Origin: Aquabacterium humicola
GTDB taxonomy: Bacteria > Pseudomonadota > Gammaproteobacteria > Burkholderiales > Burkholderiaceae_C
Assembly (NCBI RefSeq): GCF_030167915.1
Contig: NZ_JARGNB010000001.1
Span: 1,178,001 to 1,242,000 of the forward strand
Length of the DNA: 64,000 nucleotides
Direction: 5' to 3'
The notes beneath the pieces were generated by a model. That model did not search any database, was not told the origin of the DNA, and worked only from the letters and a program-made list of their open reading frames with translations. Of the stretch, positions 1-14,115 are shown piece after piece. The position numbers were made by a program, and so were the translations under genes. Within the stretch, counting starts at the first letter, position 1; each line of letters opens with the position of its first letter.

Positions 1-187
1 CCGGCGCGCCGACGCCGTCAATACGATGCTCGGCGCGATGGGCGTGTCCGGCCAGCGCGTGACCACCGTCGGTTATGGCGAGGCCTATCCGGTCGCCGAC
101 AACCTCACCGACAGCAACCGGGCGATGAACCGCCGCGTCGAGATCTACATCGCCGAGAACGACCAGCCGGTGCGCGCGCGCCGCTAG
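1..187 (+). CDS. OmpA-family C-terminal domain protein (5' end missing)
   Basis: Only the last 61 or so codons are present, read from base 2 to a TAG at 185-187. The visible part matches the end of an OmpA-like peptidoglycan-binding domain: a helix with RADAV, then RVTTVGYGE, AYPVADN and the closing NRRVEIYI. In this family the domain binds the diaminopimelate of murein from an outer-membrane anchor; the NRRVEI arginines belong to the conserved end of the fold. Whether the full protein is a porin, a Pal-like lipoprotein or a plain envelope protein cannot be told. The family call is solid, the role is inferred. Confidence 0.85.
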   Translation, partial: RRADAVNTMLGAMGVSGQRVTTVGYGEAYPVADNLTDSNRAMNRRVEIYIAENDQPVRARR

Positions 188-211
188 CCGGCGAGAACAT
201 CGCGCAGGCTG

Positions 212-1582
212 CTAGAACATCGCGCAGGCCTTCGCCGAGCCCCACGGGCGCTTGTCCGGCGGGGGCAGTGGCGGGTTCGGCTCGGCCTTGGCATCGACCT
301 GGCAGTCCAGCGTCGCGCACGGGTTGCCGCCGTGCGCGGCGCAGTAGTTCCAGGCCTCCTCGTAGGTGCTGCAGCGCGCGGCCTTGTTCTGGTTGTCGAA
401 CTTCGCCTGCACGCACAGCGCCTGCTTGTTCGCCGGTGTCGGCTGGTCCTTCCACGCGGCGGTGCACTGCTGGTGGGCGGCATCCGGCGCCGGTGGCTTC
501 GCGCCGCTCATCGCCAGCGTCCAGCAGGCGGCGATGAAGTCGGTCTGCGCGCTCTCCACCAGCCGGGTGCTGCCCTTGCACGACGCACTGCCGTCGCCCG
601 GGCAGCAGTTGTAGGTCGTGACGTCGGGATGGTTGGTGGCCAGCCACGGTGTCTTCGCCTTCTGCCCGCCGAGCGCGGTGCTGCCGACGCTGCCGACATG
701 CAGGTTCTTCTGGCCGACCAGCTCGCCCCAGGCGGCGCGCGGCGTCGCGCCGAACACGGTGACCGGCAAGGTGGTCGCCGCCTTCGTGCCGGCGCGCGCG
801 GTGCGCAGCTGCAGCATCGGCGTCAGGTACTCCGCGCCGGTCTTGCTGTTGAACCAGGTCGCGGGATTGGGCATCAGCGCGTCCTCGCCCGCCCCCGGCG
901 CGGCGATCGGCCGCGCGTCGATGATCACCGCGTTCTCCAGCGGATTGGGGCTGCCGGCCGCACCCATCACCTGGTTCCAGCGGCACATCGTGAAGTTGCT
1001 CAGGTAGTCGGCCTGCTGCAGCGAGACCGCCGGCGGGTAGTCCATGAACATCACGCCCTGCGCCTTGGCCATCGCCATGCCGAAAGGCAGGTACAGCGCC
1101 CACGGCTGCGGTCCGCCGTGCGGATGCGGCCGGGTCGCCGAGTCGTCCTTCCAGCACGCCTTGTCCTTCTCGCAGGCCGCGACCCCGGTGCGTGCCGCCT
1201 GGCCGCGCGCCAGGAAGGCCGGATGCACCGTCGCGTAGCGCTGCGTCACCGCGTTGCGCGGGCGGATCGTCACGCTGACCTTCGCCGCTGCGCCGGTGCC
1301 CTGGACCTGCACGTCGACCGTCGGATTCTCGACGCCGTCGCGCTGCAGCGACTGCAGCGTGTACTTGCGGATCGTCTCCGCGAGGTCCTTGTAGTAGGGC
1401 TGGTACGGCGCCGGCAGCCACGAGGCATCGGGGTACAGGCTGCGCACGGTGTCCAGCGTGCCGAGCTGATAACTCACCGAGGACGCGTCCGCCTTTGGCG
1501 CTGCCGGCGCGGCATGCGCGGGCAGTACCAGCGGCAGCCAGGCCGCGATCGCCGCCAACCCGCGGCACAGCAAGCTCTTCAT
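212..1582 (-). CDS. Exported cysteine-rich protein of unknown function
   Basis: A 456-residue protein I do not recognise. The start at 1582 opens with MKSLLCRGLAAIAAWLPLVL and an AHA cleavage site near residue 25, a standard Sec signal. Longer in-frame starts would put non-signal sequence in front. The mature part has more than ten cysteines, including a CC pair and pairs clustered in the last 150 residues, suggesting disulfides in the periplasm or outside the cell. There is no hydrophobic segment after the signal. It starts 16 bp after the stop of the upstream phosphoesterase gene and is almost certainly co-transcribed with it. A partner or maturation role for that enzyme is possible, but this is inference from position only. 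Confidence 0.75.
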   Translation of the reverse strand: MKSLLCRGLAAIAAWLPLVLPAHAAPAAPKADASSVSYQLGTLDTVRSLYPDASWLPAPYQPYYKDLAETIRKYTLQSLQRDGVENPTVDVQVQGTGAAAKVSVTIRPRNAVTQRYATVHPAFLARGQAARTGVAACEKDKACWKDDSATRPHPHGGPQPWALYLPFGMAMAKAQGVMFMDYPPAVSLQQADYLSNFTMCRWNQVMGAAGSPNPLENAVIIDARPIAAPGAGEDALMPNPATWFNSKTGAEYLTPMLQLRTARAGTKAATTLPVTVFGATPRAAWGELVGQKNLHVGSVGSTALGGQKAKTPWLATNHPDVTTYNCCPGDGSASCKGSTRLVESAQTDFIAACWTLAMSGAKPPAPDAAHQQCTAAWKDQPTPANKQALCVQAKFDNQNKAARCSTYEEAWNYCAAHGGNPCATLDCQVDAKAEPNPPLPPPDKRPWGSAKACAMF

Positions 1583-1598
1583 GGCGTCTCCCTTCGGA

Positions 1599-4052
1599 TC
1601 AGGACCGGGCCAGCCGCTGCAGCGCGTCGTGCAGCTCGGTGGCATCGCCGCTGGTGGCCAGCAGCTCGTCGGCGATGCGCGTGGCCTCCTGCGCGTCGGC
1701 CGACGGCCGCAGCGCGGCGACGATGCGCGGCAGCATCAGCTTCTGCAGGTCGCTGATGCGCGGCGGCGTGGCCTGGGCCGCGAAGCTGGCATCGTGCGGA
1801 ACCGGGAAGCTCACCGGCGCATCGGTGCGCGCCGTCTTGCGCGACAGCACCGCCTCGAAGCCGGGCGCCTCGTCCGTGCGGTCGCCCAGCGCCCAGCGCG
1901 CGCGCGGTACGCCGAACCACTGCAGCAGCGTCGCGAGGATCGACGTGTGGTCGAACGGGGTCGGCTGCCCGGAGCGGAACACGGTCTTCTCGTCGATCCA
2001 CGGCGAAACCACGATCGCCGGCACGCGCACGCCCATCATGTCGTAGGCGAAGCCGTCGTTGACGTCGTTCGGCCACGGGTTGCGCGCATACGGCGGTGGC
2101 ACATGGTCGTAGATGCCGCCGTGCTCGTCGAAGGTGATCACGAAGAGGGTCTGTTCCCAGTGCGGGCCGCCGCGCAGCGCTTCGTAGATCTCGTTGAGCG
2201 CCTGCTCGCCGGGCACGAGGTCCGCGCCCGGGTGGTAGCTGGTGGTGCCCACCGGCGCGATCCATGCCGGCTCGAGGAAGCTGAAGGCCGGCAGGTTGCC
2301 GGTGCGCGCATCGGCCTTGAACTGGTCGATGGTCGAGATCCAGTTCGACGGCGTCTTGTCGACGGTGGGGATCTGCCCCTGCAGGTACAGGTGGTAGGTG
2401 TGCACGAAGTTCATCCACTCCACCGAGTGGTAGATCTTCCAGTCGCCGATGCCCTGGCTCCACAGCACCTTCCAGATCGACTGGCGGTGCGGGTAGTCCG
2501 GCCAGTAGAGGTAGTCGTTGCCGTTCTGCCAGTTGTTCAGCTTCATCATCGCCGAGCCGCTGAACGCGAACGCGCGGTTCGGGTCGGTGGCGCCGGGCAT
2601 CGAGCAGAACCACTCGTCGCTGACCGCGAAGCTCTTCGCCAGCCCGTTGATGACGCTCAGCTGCTCGGGCGTGTAGGTCCACATCACCTGGTCGACGCCG
2701 TTGTTCCAGACGAAGCCGCCCATGTCCGGCTTCGCACGCTGCGAGTAGCCCTGCCGGTTGGTGAAGAAGCACTGCCGCAGCACGTCGCTCTTGTCGTGGT
2801 ACGGGTCCTGCGGCAGGAAGTCGCTGGTGCGCTCGCCGTCGAACGGCTGGCCGTCGAGGAATTGCTTCAGGTGCACCGCGCGGTCGTTGGTGCTCGGGTC
2901 GACGTTGAACATCGCCGTCGACGCGCCGTCGAAGGGCCGGTCGTCGCCGATGAAGCGCAGGCCGGCATCGCCCTTCGCGTGCAGCCAGCCGAGCAGGTGG
3001 TCGAACGAGCGGTTCTCCAGCATCAGGTAGACGACATGCTTGATGCGGCTGCGCATGAAGTCCACCGTGCCGGGCTGGGCCGCGCGCGCCGTGTCCACCG
3101 GGATAGGCGGCTGGATGCCCAGCAGCGTGGTCTGCGCGTCGAAGCCCGCGGGCAGCGTGCCGCTGCGCAGCGGCACGCCCTTCGGGCCGTTCTTCGCGCC
3201 GACAAGCACCGCCGGGTCGTGCGGGTCGAAGCGCCACAGGCGGTAGCGCCGGTCGGCGGGGGTCCAGTCGAGCACCAGGTCGCCGATGGGCACCAGCTCG
3301 TGGGTGGCGTCGATGCCGGCGTCGCCGTCGGTCCAGCGCCCCGACTGCACCGCCGGCAGGGCCAGCGGCGGCTGGCCCTGCGGATCGAAGCTGTAGAGCG
3401 CCCATTGCCCGCTCGCGCGCTCGCGGTCGAGCACGTAATTGTTCATCGGCAGCAGCTCGTGGCCGAACTCGATCTGGTCGAAGCTGCCCTGCGGCGTGTA
3501 CGGCGCCGGCAGCGGATCGAGGCCGCCGCACGAGGGCGGCCGGCCCTGGCGCGGCTGCTGCGAGCCGGGATCGAAGTTCCACAGCTGGTAGGTGCCGCGT
3601 CCTTCGGTGGGTATCACGTTGAGCACGAAGCCACCCAGCGGCAGCAGCATCAGCTGCTCGCCGGAATCGAAGCCCTCGTGCGCACCCTGCGGGTTGCCGA
3701 AATCCGGGCGGTAGGCCCAGAACTTGGTCTTGGTCCACAGGCCCTTCTGCACGCTGGCCGACGGCAGGTTCAACGGATCGGCCGCGCTGGCATCGAAGCG
3801 CAGCAGCCGGAACGGGAAGCACGGCTGATACGCCTTCAGCGTCTGCGGCCCCCATTCGAGCAGGTAGGCGCCGATCTGCACGATCTGGTGCGTGCGGTCG
3901 AAGCTCGGGCGCGGGCCGCTGCCGGCCGGTGTGCTGCCGAGTGCGGTGAGCAGCTCGGGCGCATCGGGATCGAAGCGCCACACGGCGTACTCGTCGCTGT
4001 CGGTCCGTCGGCTCAGCACGAACTCGTGACGCGAGACGGGAACGGTCGCCAT
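1599..4052 (-). CDS. Phosphoesterase family protein (phospholipase C / acid phosphatase type) with N-terminal WxFDP repeats
   Basis: 817 residues. The C-terminal half (about 340-770) carries the phosphoesterase (PF04185) signatures: YLMLENRSFDHLLG near 345, DPNRAFAFSG, TFDEHGGIYDHVPPP near 645, RVPAIVVSPW and FDHTSILATLLQWFG. In this alkaline-phosphatase-like superfamily these supply the metal and phosphate ligands for cleaving phosphate mono- or diesters. The first ~335 residues hold about five repeats ending in W/Y-x-FDP (AVWRFDP, QLWNFDP, ALYSFDP, RLWRFDP), suggesting a beta-propeller-like or carbohydrate/lipid-binding platform. Start chosen at 4052 because GAGGAGG lies 6 bases before it; a start 24 codons upstream has no such site. 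Oddly there is no Sec, Tat or lipoprotein signal, though relatives are usually exported. The exported protein at 212-1582 follows 16 bp later in the same operon. Confidence 0.85.
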   Translation of the reverse strand: MATVPVSRHEFVLSRRTDSDEYAVWRFDPDAPELLTALGSTPAGSGPRPSFDRTHQIVQIGAYLLEWGPQTLKAYQPCFPFRLLRFDASAADPLNLPSASVQKGLWTKTKFWAYRPDFGNPQGAHEGFDSGEQLMLLPLGGFVLNVIPTEGRGTYQLWNFDPGSQQPRQGRPPSCGGLDPLPAPYTPQGSFDQIEFGHELLPMNNYVLDRERASGQWALYSFDPQGQPPLALPAVQSGRWTDGDAGIDATHELVPIGDLVLDWTPADRRYRLWRFDPHDPAVLVGAKNGPKGVPLRSGTLPAGFDAQTTLLGIQPPIPVDTARAAQPGTVDFMRSRIKHVVYLMLENRSFDHLLGWLHAKGDAGLRFIGDDRPFDGASTAMFNVDPSTNDRAVHLKQFLDGQPFDGERTSDFLPQDPYHDKSDVLRQCFFTNRQGYSQRAKPDMGGFVWNNGVDQVMWTYTPEQLSVINGLAKSFAVSDEWFCSMPGATDPNRAFAFSGSAMMKLNNWQNGNDYLYWPDYPHRQSIWKVLWSQGIGDWKIYHSVEWMNFVHTYHLYLQGQIPTVDKTPSNWISTIDQFKADARTGNLPAFSFLEPAWIAPVGTTSYHPGADLVPGEQALNEIYEALRGGPHWEQTLFVITFDEHGGIYDHVPPPYARNPWPNDVNDGFAYDMMGVRVPAIVVSPWIDEKTVFRSGQPTPFDHTSILATLLQWFGVPRARWALGDRTDEAPGFEAVLSRKTARTDAPVSFPVPHDASFAAQATPPRISDLQKLMLPRIVAALRPSADAQEATRIADELLATSGDATELHDALQRLARS

Positions 4053-4143
4053 GAAGCACCTCCTCGTACAGCCCGGCGCGATGCTACTCGCGGGACGGCA
4101 CAAGCGCGAGGAGAATAAATGCACTCGCTTCGGTGCGCCCGCG

Positions 4144-4941
4144 ATGGACTTCCTCTACTTCGGCTACGGCTCGAACATGGACGCGCGTTCGCTGCTCGCC
4201 AAGGGCGTGCAGCCGCTCGCGTCCTGCCCGGCGCAACTGGCCGGCTGGCGCCTGCGCTTCAACGTGCGGCACTTCTTCGCGCACGAAGGCGGCGTCGGCA
4301 ACATCGTGCCGGGTGCGGCGGCAGATCGCGTCTGCGGCGTGCTGCACCGCTGCCCGCGCGACTCGCTGGCGCTGCTGGACATCGCCGAGGCCTACCCGCA
4401 GGGCTACGACCGCATCGAGCTCGACGTGCTCACCGCCGATGGCCCGCGGCGCGCGCTGGCCTACGTCGGCACGCCGGCCTTCGTCGACGAGACCTGCCTG
4501 CCGACGCGGCGCTACCTGAACATCCTGCTGCAGGGCGCGCAGGCCGCCGGGCTCGATGCCGACTATGTGCAGCGCCTCGCGGCGCAGCCAGTGCTCGCGC
4601 GGACGCCGGCGCCGCGCTTCGTGCATCCGCCGGGCGAATGGCCGCTGATCGACGCGGCGGCGCTGGCGGGCCAGCCGACCTGGACCGCGCTGGACGACGC
4701 GGTCTTCGACATGGCCGACGCGCGCTGGCAGCACCGTCTGTTGTGGCCGCACTACGGCGGCCGCGACATGACGCTGCACCACTTGCGCCGGCTCGACGGC
4801 GCCAGCGGCATCGAGGACCTGGACGTGCTCGACGCGCCGAGCCCCGCGCAGCGCCAGTACCTGGACGACTATCTGCACGGCTATGCCGCGGAGTACCGCT
4901 ACGTCGGCCGCTTCCGGCGCGAGCGGTCAAGCCCTGTGTGA
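4144..4941 (+). CDS. Gamma-glutamylcyclotransferase-like protein
   Basis: 265 residues. The N-terminus FLYFGYGSNMDARSL is the family hallmark (YGSNL/M substrate loop), followed by LLDIAEAYPQGYDRIE, whose Glu matches the catalytic acid of the gamma-glutamylcyclotransferase fold. Known members release 5-oxoproline from gamma-glutamyl amines or dipeptides in the cytoplasm; the substrate here is unknown. The domain ends near residue 170. About 95 extra residues follow, rich in aromatic and His residues (WQHRLLWPHYGG), which the minimal enzyme lacks. The start is set by the conserved YGSNM motif; the ribosome site in front is weak. The gene is divergent from the phosphoesterase. Confidence 0.8.
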   Translation: MDFLYFGYGSNMDARSLLAKGVQPLASCPAQLAGWRLRFNVRHFFAHEGGVGNIVPGAAADRVCGVLHRCPRDSLALLDIAEAYPQGYDRIELDVLTADGPRRALAYVGTPAFVDETCLPTRRYLNILLQGAQAAGLDADYVQRLAAQPVLARTPAPRFVHPPGEWPLIDAAALAGQPTWTALDDAVFDMADARWQHRLLWPHYGGRDMTLHHLRRLDGASGIEDLDVLDAPSPAQRQYLDDYLHGYAAEYRYVGRFRRERSSPV

Positions 4942-5021
4942 CCTGCGCCGCAATCGCATTGCCGCGCTGCGGCGCGCGGCGTAACCTCGGCTTGCTCGAC
5001 CGGTCGAGCGAGGAGGGTTCC

Positions 5022-5768
5022 ATGTCCGCCATGTCCACCACGTCCGCCACGCCCGATTTCGCGCCCGCGCTGCCCCACGGTGAGCTGCAGCCGGTCTTCC
5101 CCGGCGTGCACCTGGTGACCGGCACGATGAAGACGGTGCTGATGGGCGCGCACTGGCACTTCAGCCGCAACATGACGGTGATCTCGAGCGGCCGCGAATT
5201 GACGCTCGTCAACACCGTGCGGCTCGACGACGCGGGGCTCGCCGCGCTCGACGCGCTGGGCACCGTGACGAACATCGTGCGCCTCGGGGCGCTGCACGGC
5301 CAGGACGATGCGTTCTACAAGCACCGCCATCCGAAGGCCACCTACTGGGCGACGGCCGGCGTGCCTCCCGCCCCCGGCATCGAGGCCGACCGGCCGCTGG
5401 TCGACGACGGCGCCGCGCCGCTGCCCGATGCCTCGGTGTTCCTGTTCCGCCAGACCAAGCTGCCCGAGGCCATCCTGCACCTCGGCCGCGAGGGCGGCAT
5501 CCTCGTCGCCTGCGACGCGCTGCAGAACTGGCTCGCCCCCGATGCGTTCTTCTCCGACGAGTCGCGCGCGATGATGACGCAGATGGGCTTCTTCACGCCG
5601 GCCAACATCGGCCCGGCGTGGCGACAGTTCAACGAGCCGCAGGGCGGCGACTTCGAGCGGCTGATGGCGCTCGACTTCCGCCATGTGCTGCCCGGCCACG
5701 GCAGCCCGCTGAAGGACAGCGCGCGCGAAGCCTTCGGCGAGCGCTTCGCGCAGGTCTTTGCAAGCTGA
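5022..5768 (+). CDS. Metallo-beta-lactamase-fold-like protein, metal site degenerate
   Basis: 248 residues with a clear ribosome site (GAGGAGGG, 6 bases before ATG). The order of elements recalls the MBL fold: an early GVHLVTGTM strand, HWHFSRNMTVI, a beta pair with LTLVNTVRLDD, then LGALHGQDDAFYKHRHP, GGILVACDAL, and near the end RHVLPGHGSPL. The canonical HxHxDH zinc motif is not present; HGQDDAFYKH stands at the equivalent place. It may therefore be a DUF4336-like member or a non-hydrolytic relative. No signal peptide. It ends 16 bp before the large sensor gene and probably shares its transcript. Fold assignment is moderate; function is unknown. Confidence 0.6.
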   Translation: MSAMSTTSATPDFAPALPHGELQPVFPGVHLVTGTMKTVLMGAHWHFSRNMTVISSGRELTLVNTVRLDDAGLAALDALGTVTNIVRLGALHGQDDAFYKHRHPKATYWATAGVPPAPGIEADRPLVDDGAAPLPDASVFLFRQTKLPEAILHLGREGGILVACDALQNWLAPDAFFSDESRAMMTQMGFFTPANIGPAWRQFNEPQGGDFERLMALDFRHVLPGHGSPLKDSAREAFGERFAQVFAS

Positions 5769-5784
5769 AGGACGCGGCACCGCG

Positions 5785-11142
<5,358 letters not shown>

Positions 11143-11220
11143 GACGCTCCAGAAGCAGGTTAGCGACGAGCCCGGCGGCGGCCGCGCCCGGGCCGGATCG
11201 CGCCGGCCAATAATCGCCCC

Positions 11221-12192
11221 ATGAAGACACTGCTCACCCGCCTGCTCGCGGCCGCCACAGTCACCACCGCGCTCGTGGCGCCCGCCCACGCCGCGTTCCC
11301 CGACCGGCCGGTCAAGATCATCATCGGCTTCCCCGCCGGCGGCCCGCTCGACGCCCACGGCCGGCTGCTGGCCGACAAGCTGCAGGCCGCGCTCGGGCAG
11401 CCGGTGATCATCGACTACAAGGCTGGCGCCGGCGGCACCATCGGCGCCGAGTTCGTCGCCAAGTCGCCCGCCGACGGCTACACGCTGATGCTGGCGAACA
11501 CCGGCGTGATGGTCATCAATCCAGCCGTCTACCCGAAGCTCGGCTACCAGACGCTGAAGGACTTCGTGCCGATCGCACGCACCGCGCAGCAACCGCTGGC
11601 GCTGGTCGTGCACCCCAGCGTGCCGGCGAAGACGGTGCCCGAGCTGGTGGCGTTGGCGCAGAAGAGCCCGGGCCGGCTGAACTACGCATCGGCGGGCAAC
11701 GGCGGCAGCTCGCACCTGGTGCCGGAGATGTTCAAGCAGGCCACCGGCACCTTCATCGTGCACATCCCCTACCGCGGCAGCGCGCCGGCGATGACCGACC
11801 TGATCGCCGGCCAGGTGCAGATGATGGCCGAGTCGATCCCGCTCGCCGCGCAGTACGTCAAGCAGGGCAAGCTGCGCGCGCTGGCGATCACCGGCCGCGA
11901 ACGCAATGCCGCGCTGCCCGAGGTGCCCACCTTCGCCGAGGTCGGCGTCAAGGGCATGGAGGTAGTCGGCTTCTACGGCATCCTGGCACCGGCGGGCACG
12001 CCGAAGGACGTGGTCGCGAAATTGGCCGACGCCTTCCGCCAGGTGCTGACGAACCCGGAGTTGCAGAAGACGATGACCGCGCAGGGCGCGGACCCGGCCT
12101 TCCTGGACAGCGAGCAGTTCGGCCGCTACCTGGCGGCCGAGCTGCCGCGCTGGAAGCAGGCGGTCGATCGGTCGGGCACCAAGCTCGACTAG
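11221..12192 (+). CDS. TctC/Bug-type periplasmic solute-binding protein
   Basis: 323 residues: signal peptide (MKTLLTRLLAAATVTTALVA, cut after AHA), then the Bug-family opening FPDRPVKIIIGFPAGGPLD, AGAGGTIGAEFVAKSPADGYTL, and HIPYRGSAPAMTDLIAGQVQ. Bug receptors bind small carboxylates or similar ligands in the periplasm. Most are not next to transporter genes and serve as orphan receptors for TctAB systems; here too no tctAB is adjacent. The typical PGGSxD ligand loop reads PAGGPLDAHGR. Ligand unknown. Single gene followed by a strong hairpin that overlaps its stop codon. Confidence 0.9.
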   Translation: MKTLLTRLLAAATVTTALVAPAHAAFPDRPVKIIIGFPAGGPLDAHGRLLADKLQAALGQPVIIDYKAGAGGTIGAEFVAKSPADGYTLMLANTGVMVINPAVYPKLGYQTLKDFVPIARTAQQPLALVVHPSVPAKTVPELVALAQKSPGRLNYASAGNGGSSHLVPEMFKQATGTFIVHIPYRGSAPAMTDLIAGQVQMMAESIPLAAQYVKQGKLRALAITGRERNAALPEVPTFAEVGVKGMEVVGFYGILAPAGTPKDVVAKLADAFRQVLTNPELQKTMTAQGADPAFLDSEQFGRYLAAELPRWKQAVDRSGTKLD

Positions 12193-12215
12193 GGCCCGTC
12201 GGCGTCGACGGGCCC
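12192..12215. terminator. Bidirectional hairpin between convergent genes
   Basis: Perfect 10-bp stem (12192-12201 with 12206-12215) around a GCGT loop, starting on the last base of the Bug gene stop codon and lying 14 bp beyond the end of the convergent crystallin-like gene. All stem pairs are consistent and nine of ten are in a GC-rich context. No T-run follows on either side, so termination would be of the GC-hairpin kind. Confidence 0.6.
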
Positions 12216-12229
12216 CGGACCGCCGCCGG

Positions 12230-13033
12230 TCAGGTCGCGGCGCGCGGTTCGCCCAGGCGGTTGACCGTCACGGTCGAGCCCGGCGGCCGCGTGGTCTGCA
12301 CCCGGTGCTCCTGGCCGCGGAAGTTGTAGGTCACGTCCCAGTGGTGCGGCGTGCCGCTGGTGGTCTCGTTGCAGCGCTGCACGTCGCGGTAGCTCACGCG
12401 CTCGTCACGGCTGTTGACGCGCGAGCCGATCGCCGCCCCGGCGACCGCGCCGACGCCGGTGGCCACGTCACGGCCGCTGCCGCCGCCGACCTGGTGGCCG
12501 AGGATGCCGCCGATCACCGCGCCGGCGATGGCGCCCGGCACGTTGCTGCGGCCCACGTCCTCGGTGACCTGCTGGCGTTCGACCCAGCACTGCCGCTCCG
12601 GCGGGCCCATCACGGCGCGCACCGAGGTCACCGGCGCCTCGAACAGGCGCTCGCCGCCGCGGCGGCGGAAGTCCTGCGTCACCAGCGGCATCGGCGCATA
12701 GCGCGTGTCGTCGACGCGCACGTTCTGGCGCAACGCCCGCACCGAGGTGATCTGGTTGTTCATGCCCATCGCGGCCAGCGACGGGTAGCTGCCGCGCCGC
12801 AGCACGACGCAGCGGCCCTGGAAGTCCGGACCGTCGCACACTTCCCAGCGGTTGCCGGTGACGATGGCCGACGACGCGCGGTCGTTGAAGCGCCGCTCCA
12901 GGTTCGGCACGTACTTCGAGGTGGTGAATGCGCGGCCCTGGAACTCCTCGCGTTCGTAGAAGGTGACCTGGGCCGCGGCTTGCGCGCCCCAGGTGATGGC
13001 GACGAGCGCCAGAGCGGTGGTCTTCAGATGCAT
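12230..13033 (-). CDS. Exported beta/gamma-crystallin-fold protein with glycine-zipper domain
   Basis: 267 residues. Signal peptide to about residue 22 (ALALVAITWGAQAAAQ). Residues 23-100 hold two Greek-key halves typical of beta/gamma crystallins (VTFYEREEFQGRAF; WEVCDGPDFQGRCVVL, ending in ITSVRAL). Around 175-215 lies a glycine zipper of the 17-kDa-antigen/Gly-zipper-2TM type (GAIAGAVIGGILGHQVGGG, GVGAVAGAAIGSRV). Bacterial crystallin domains often bind calcium; glycine zippers pack in or on the outer membrane, so a surface or envelope role is likely. Start fixed by GGGAG 8 bases before ATG. The pairing of these two domains is seen in Burkholderiales-type genomes as far as I recall, without assigned function. 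Confidence 0.8.
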   Translation of the reverse strand: MHLKTTALALVAITWGAQAAAQVTFYEREEFQGRAFTTSKYVPNLERRFNDRASSAIVTGNRWEVCDGPDFQGRCVVLRRGSYPSLAAMGMNNQITSVRALRQNVRVDDTRYAPMPLVTQDFRRRGGERLFEAPVTSVRAVMGPPERQCWVERQQVTEDVGRSNVPGAIAGAVIGGILGHQVGGGSGRDVATGVGAVAGAAIGSRVNSRDERVSYRDVQRCNETTSGTPHHWDVTYNFRGQEHRVQTTRPPGSTVTVNRLGEPRAAT

Positions 13034-13217
13034 GGTGGTCTCCCAACGACGGGTGGACCCAGTATGGAAACCGCCGCCGCCGCGCACGCATCGGACGACG
13101 CCGACGCTGCGCGTAGTCATCGTCCTAGAGCGGCTGTCGGGCACCGCGCCGCAACGGCGCGCCCTCCTGGCGCTCACAATCGCCTCTCCCCCACTCCCCC
13201 ACGACCCCGTGCCCTCG

Positions 13218-14033
13218 ATGACGTCCACCCGCCTCACGATCGCCGCGCTGGCCATCGGCTGGGCCTGCACCCCCGCGCACGCGACTTCGCCCGCCACCGA
13301 GGCCACCGGGCTGCGCCCGTTCTCCGAAGCGAGCGGCAGCGGCGTGATCGCCTACAACCTCGGCGACCGCTTCCACGGCCCCGGCGTGCTGACCGTCGGC
13401 TGGATGGGCTCGAAGAAGCAGGTGGTGCTGCCGGCCGGCGAATGGATTGCACTGGCCGCGGTCGACGAACGTGCACCGCAGGGCCTGGAGCTGACGACGC
13501 TGGTCTTCGGCCGCTTCGACGGCACGCGGCTGCGCACGCTGCTGTCGACGACCTCTAACCGCCGCGCCGCCGCCGGCGCGCGCTGGAGCGATCACGACGC
13601 CTGCGCCCAGCCCGATCCGCAGCTGCTGCAGCATGCGGCGACGCCGGCCTCGGCGATGCGCGGGGAATGCCTGCGCGTGCAGGCCGTGTCCGCCCACGCG
13701 CTGGCCGGCGACACGGCGGCGGAACAGGCGGCCCGGACGCTGAATCGCCTCGGCGCCACCGCACCGGCCGGACCGGCGCTGACCAGCACGCTGCACTTCG
13801 CCGAGCCGCGCCACGGCTTCCTGCGGGTGCAGCGCATCGACTGGCTGCCCGGCGCCCCGACCGCCGCGCAGACCCAGGCGCTGGCCGCGTGGATCGAGCG
13901 TTATCGGATCGCGGCGTCGGCCGGCTTTCGCCGCGATCTCGACGCCGAGGACCTGTCGCCCGACGATGCGCCGCGGCCGGGCAAGGGGCCGCTGGAGAAA
14001 CTGGCCGACGTCGACCTGGCGGCGCTGCGCTGA
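13218..14033 (+). CDS. Exported protein of unknown function
   Basis: 271 residues starting with a Sec signal (MTSTRLTIAALAIGWACTPA, AHA cut site). The mature part begins with a patch resembling a DUF-type envelope protein (GSGVIAYNLGDRFHGPGVLTVGWMG) and has two further cysteines (HDACAQ, GECLRV) that could pair. The C-terminal 60 residues are charged and proline-rich. I find no catalytic motif. The start was chosen because an upstream extension would mask the signal peptide. Codon use matches its neighbours. It is followed 82 bp later by the carboxylase gene and may be co-transcribed, but no functional link is evident. Confidence 0.65.
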   Translation: MTSTRLTIAALAIGWACTPAHATSPATEATGLRPFSEASGSGVIAYNLGDRFHGPGVLTVGWMGSKKQVVLPAGEWIALAAVDERAPQGLELTTLVFGRFDGTRLRTLLSTTSNRRAAAGARWSDHDACAQPDPQLLQHAATPASAMRGECLRVQAVSAHALAGDTAAEQAARTLNRLGATAPAGPALTSTLHFAEPRHGFLRVQRIDWLPGAPTAAQTQALAAWIERYRIAASAGFRRDLDAEDLSPDDAPRPGKGPLEKLADVDLAALR

Positions 14034-14115
14034 GCCCGCGGCCGTCACCGACGCGACAGGATCGCCGGCGCGCCCGACGCACAGTGCGGCCGAGACACCA
14101 GACGAGGAGCGTCGC

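Noticed and set aside
5022-5768. Calling this a functional metallo-beta-lactamase hydrolase
   Set aside because: The HxHxDH zinc motif is not present; only the overall order of elements and the end motif GHGSP resemble the fold.
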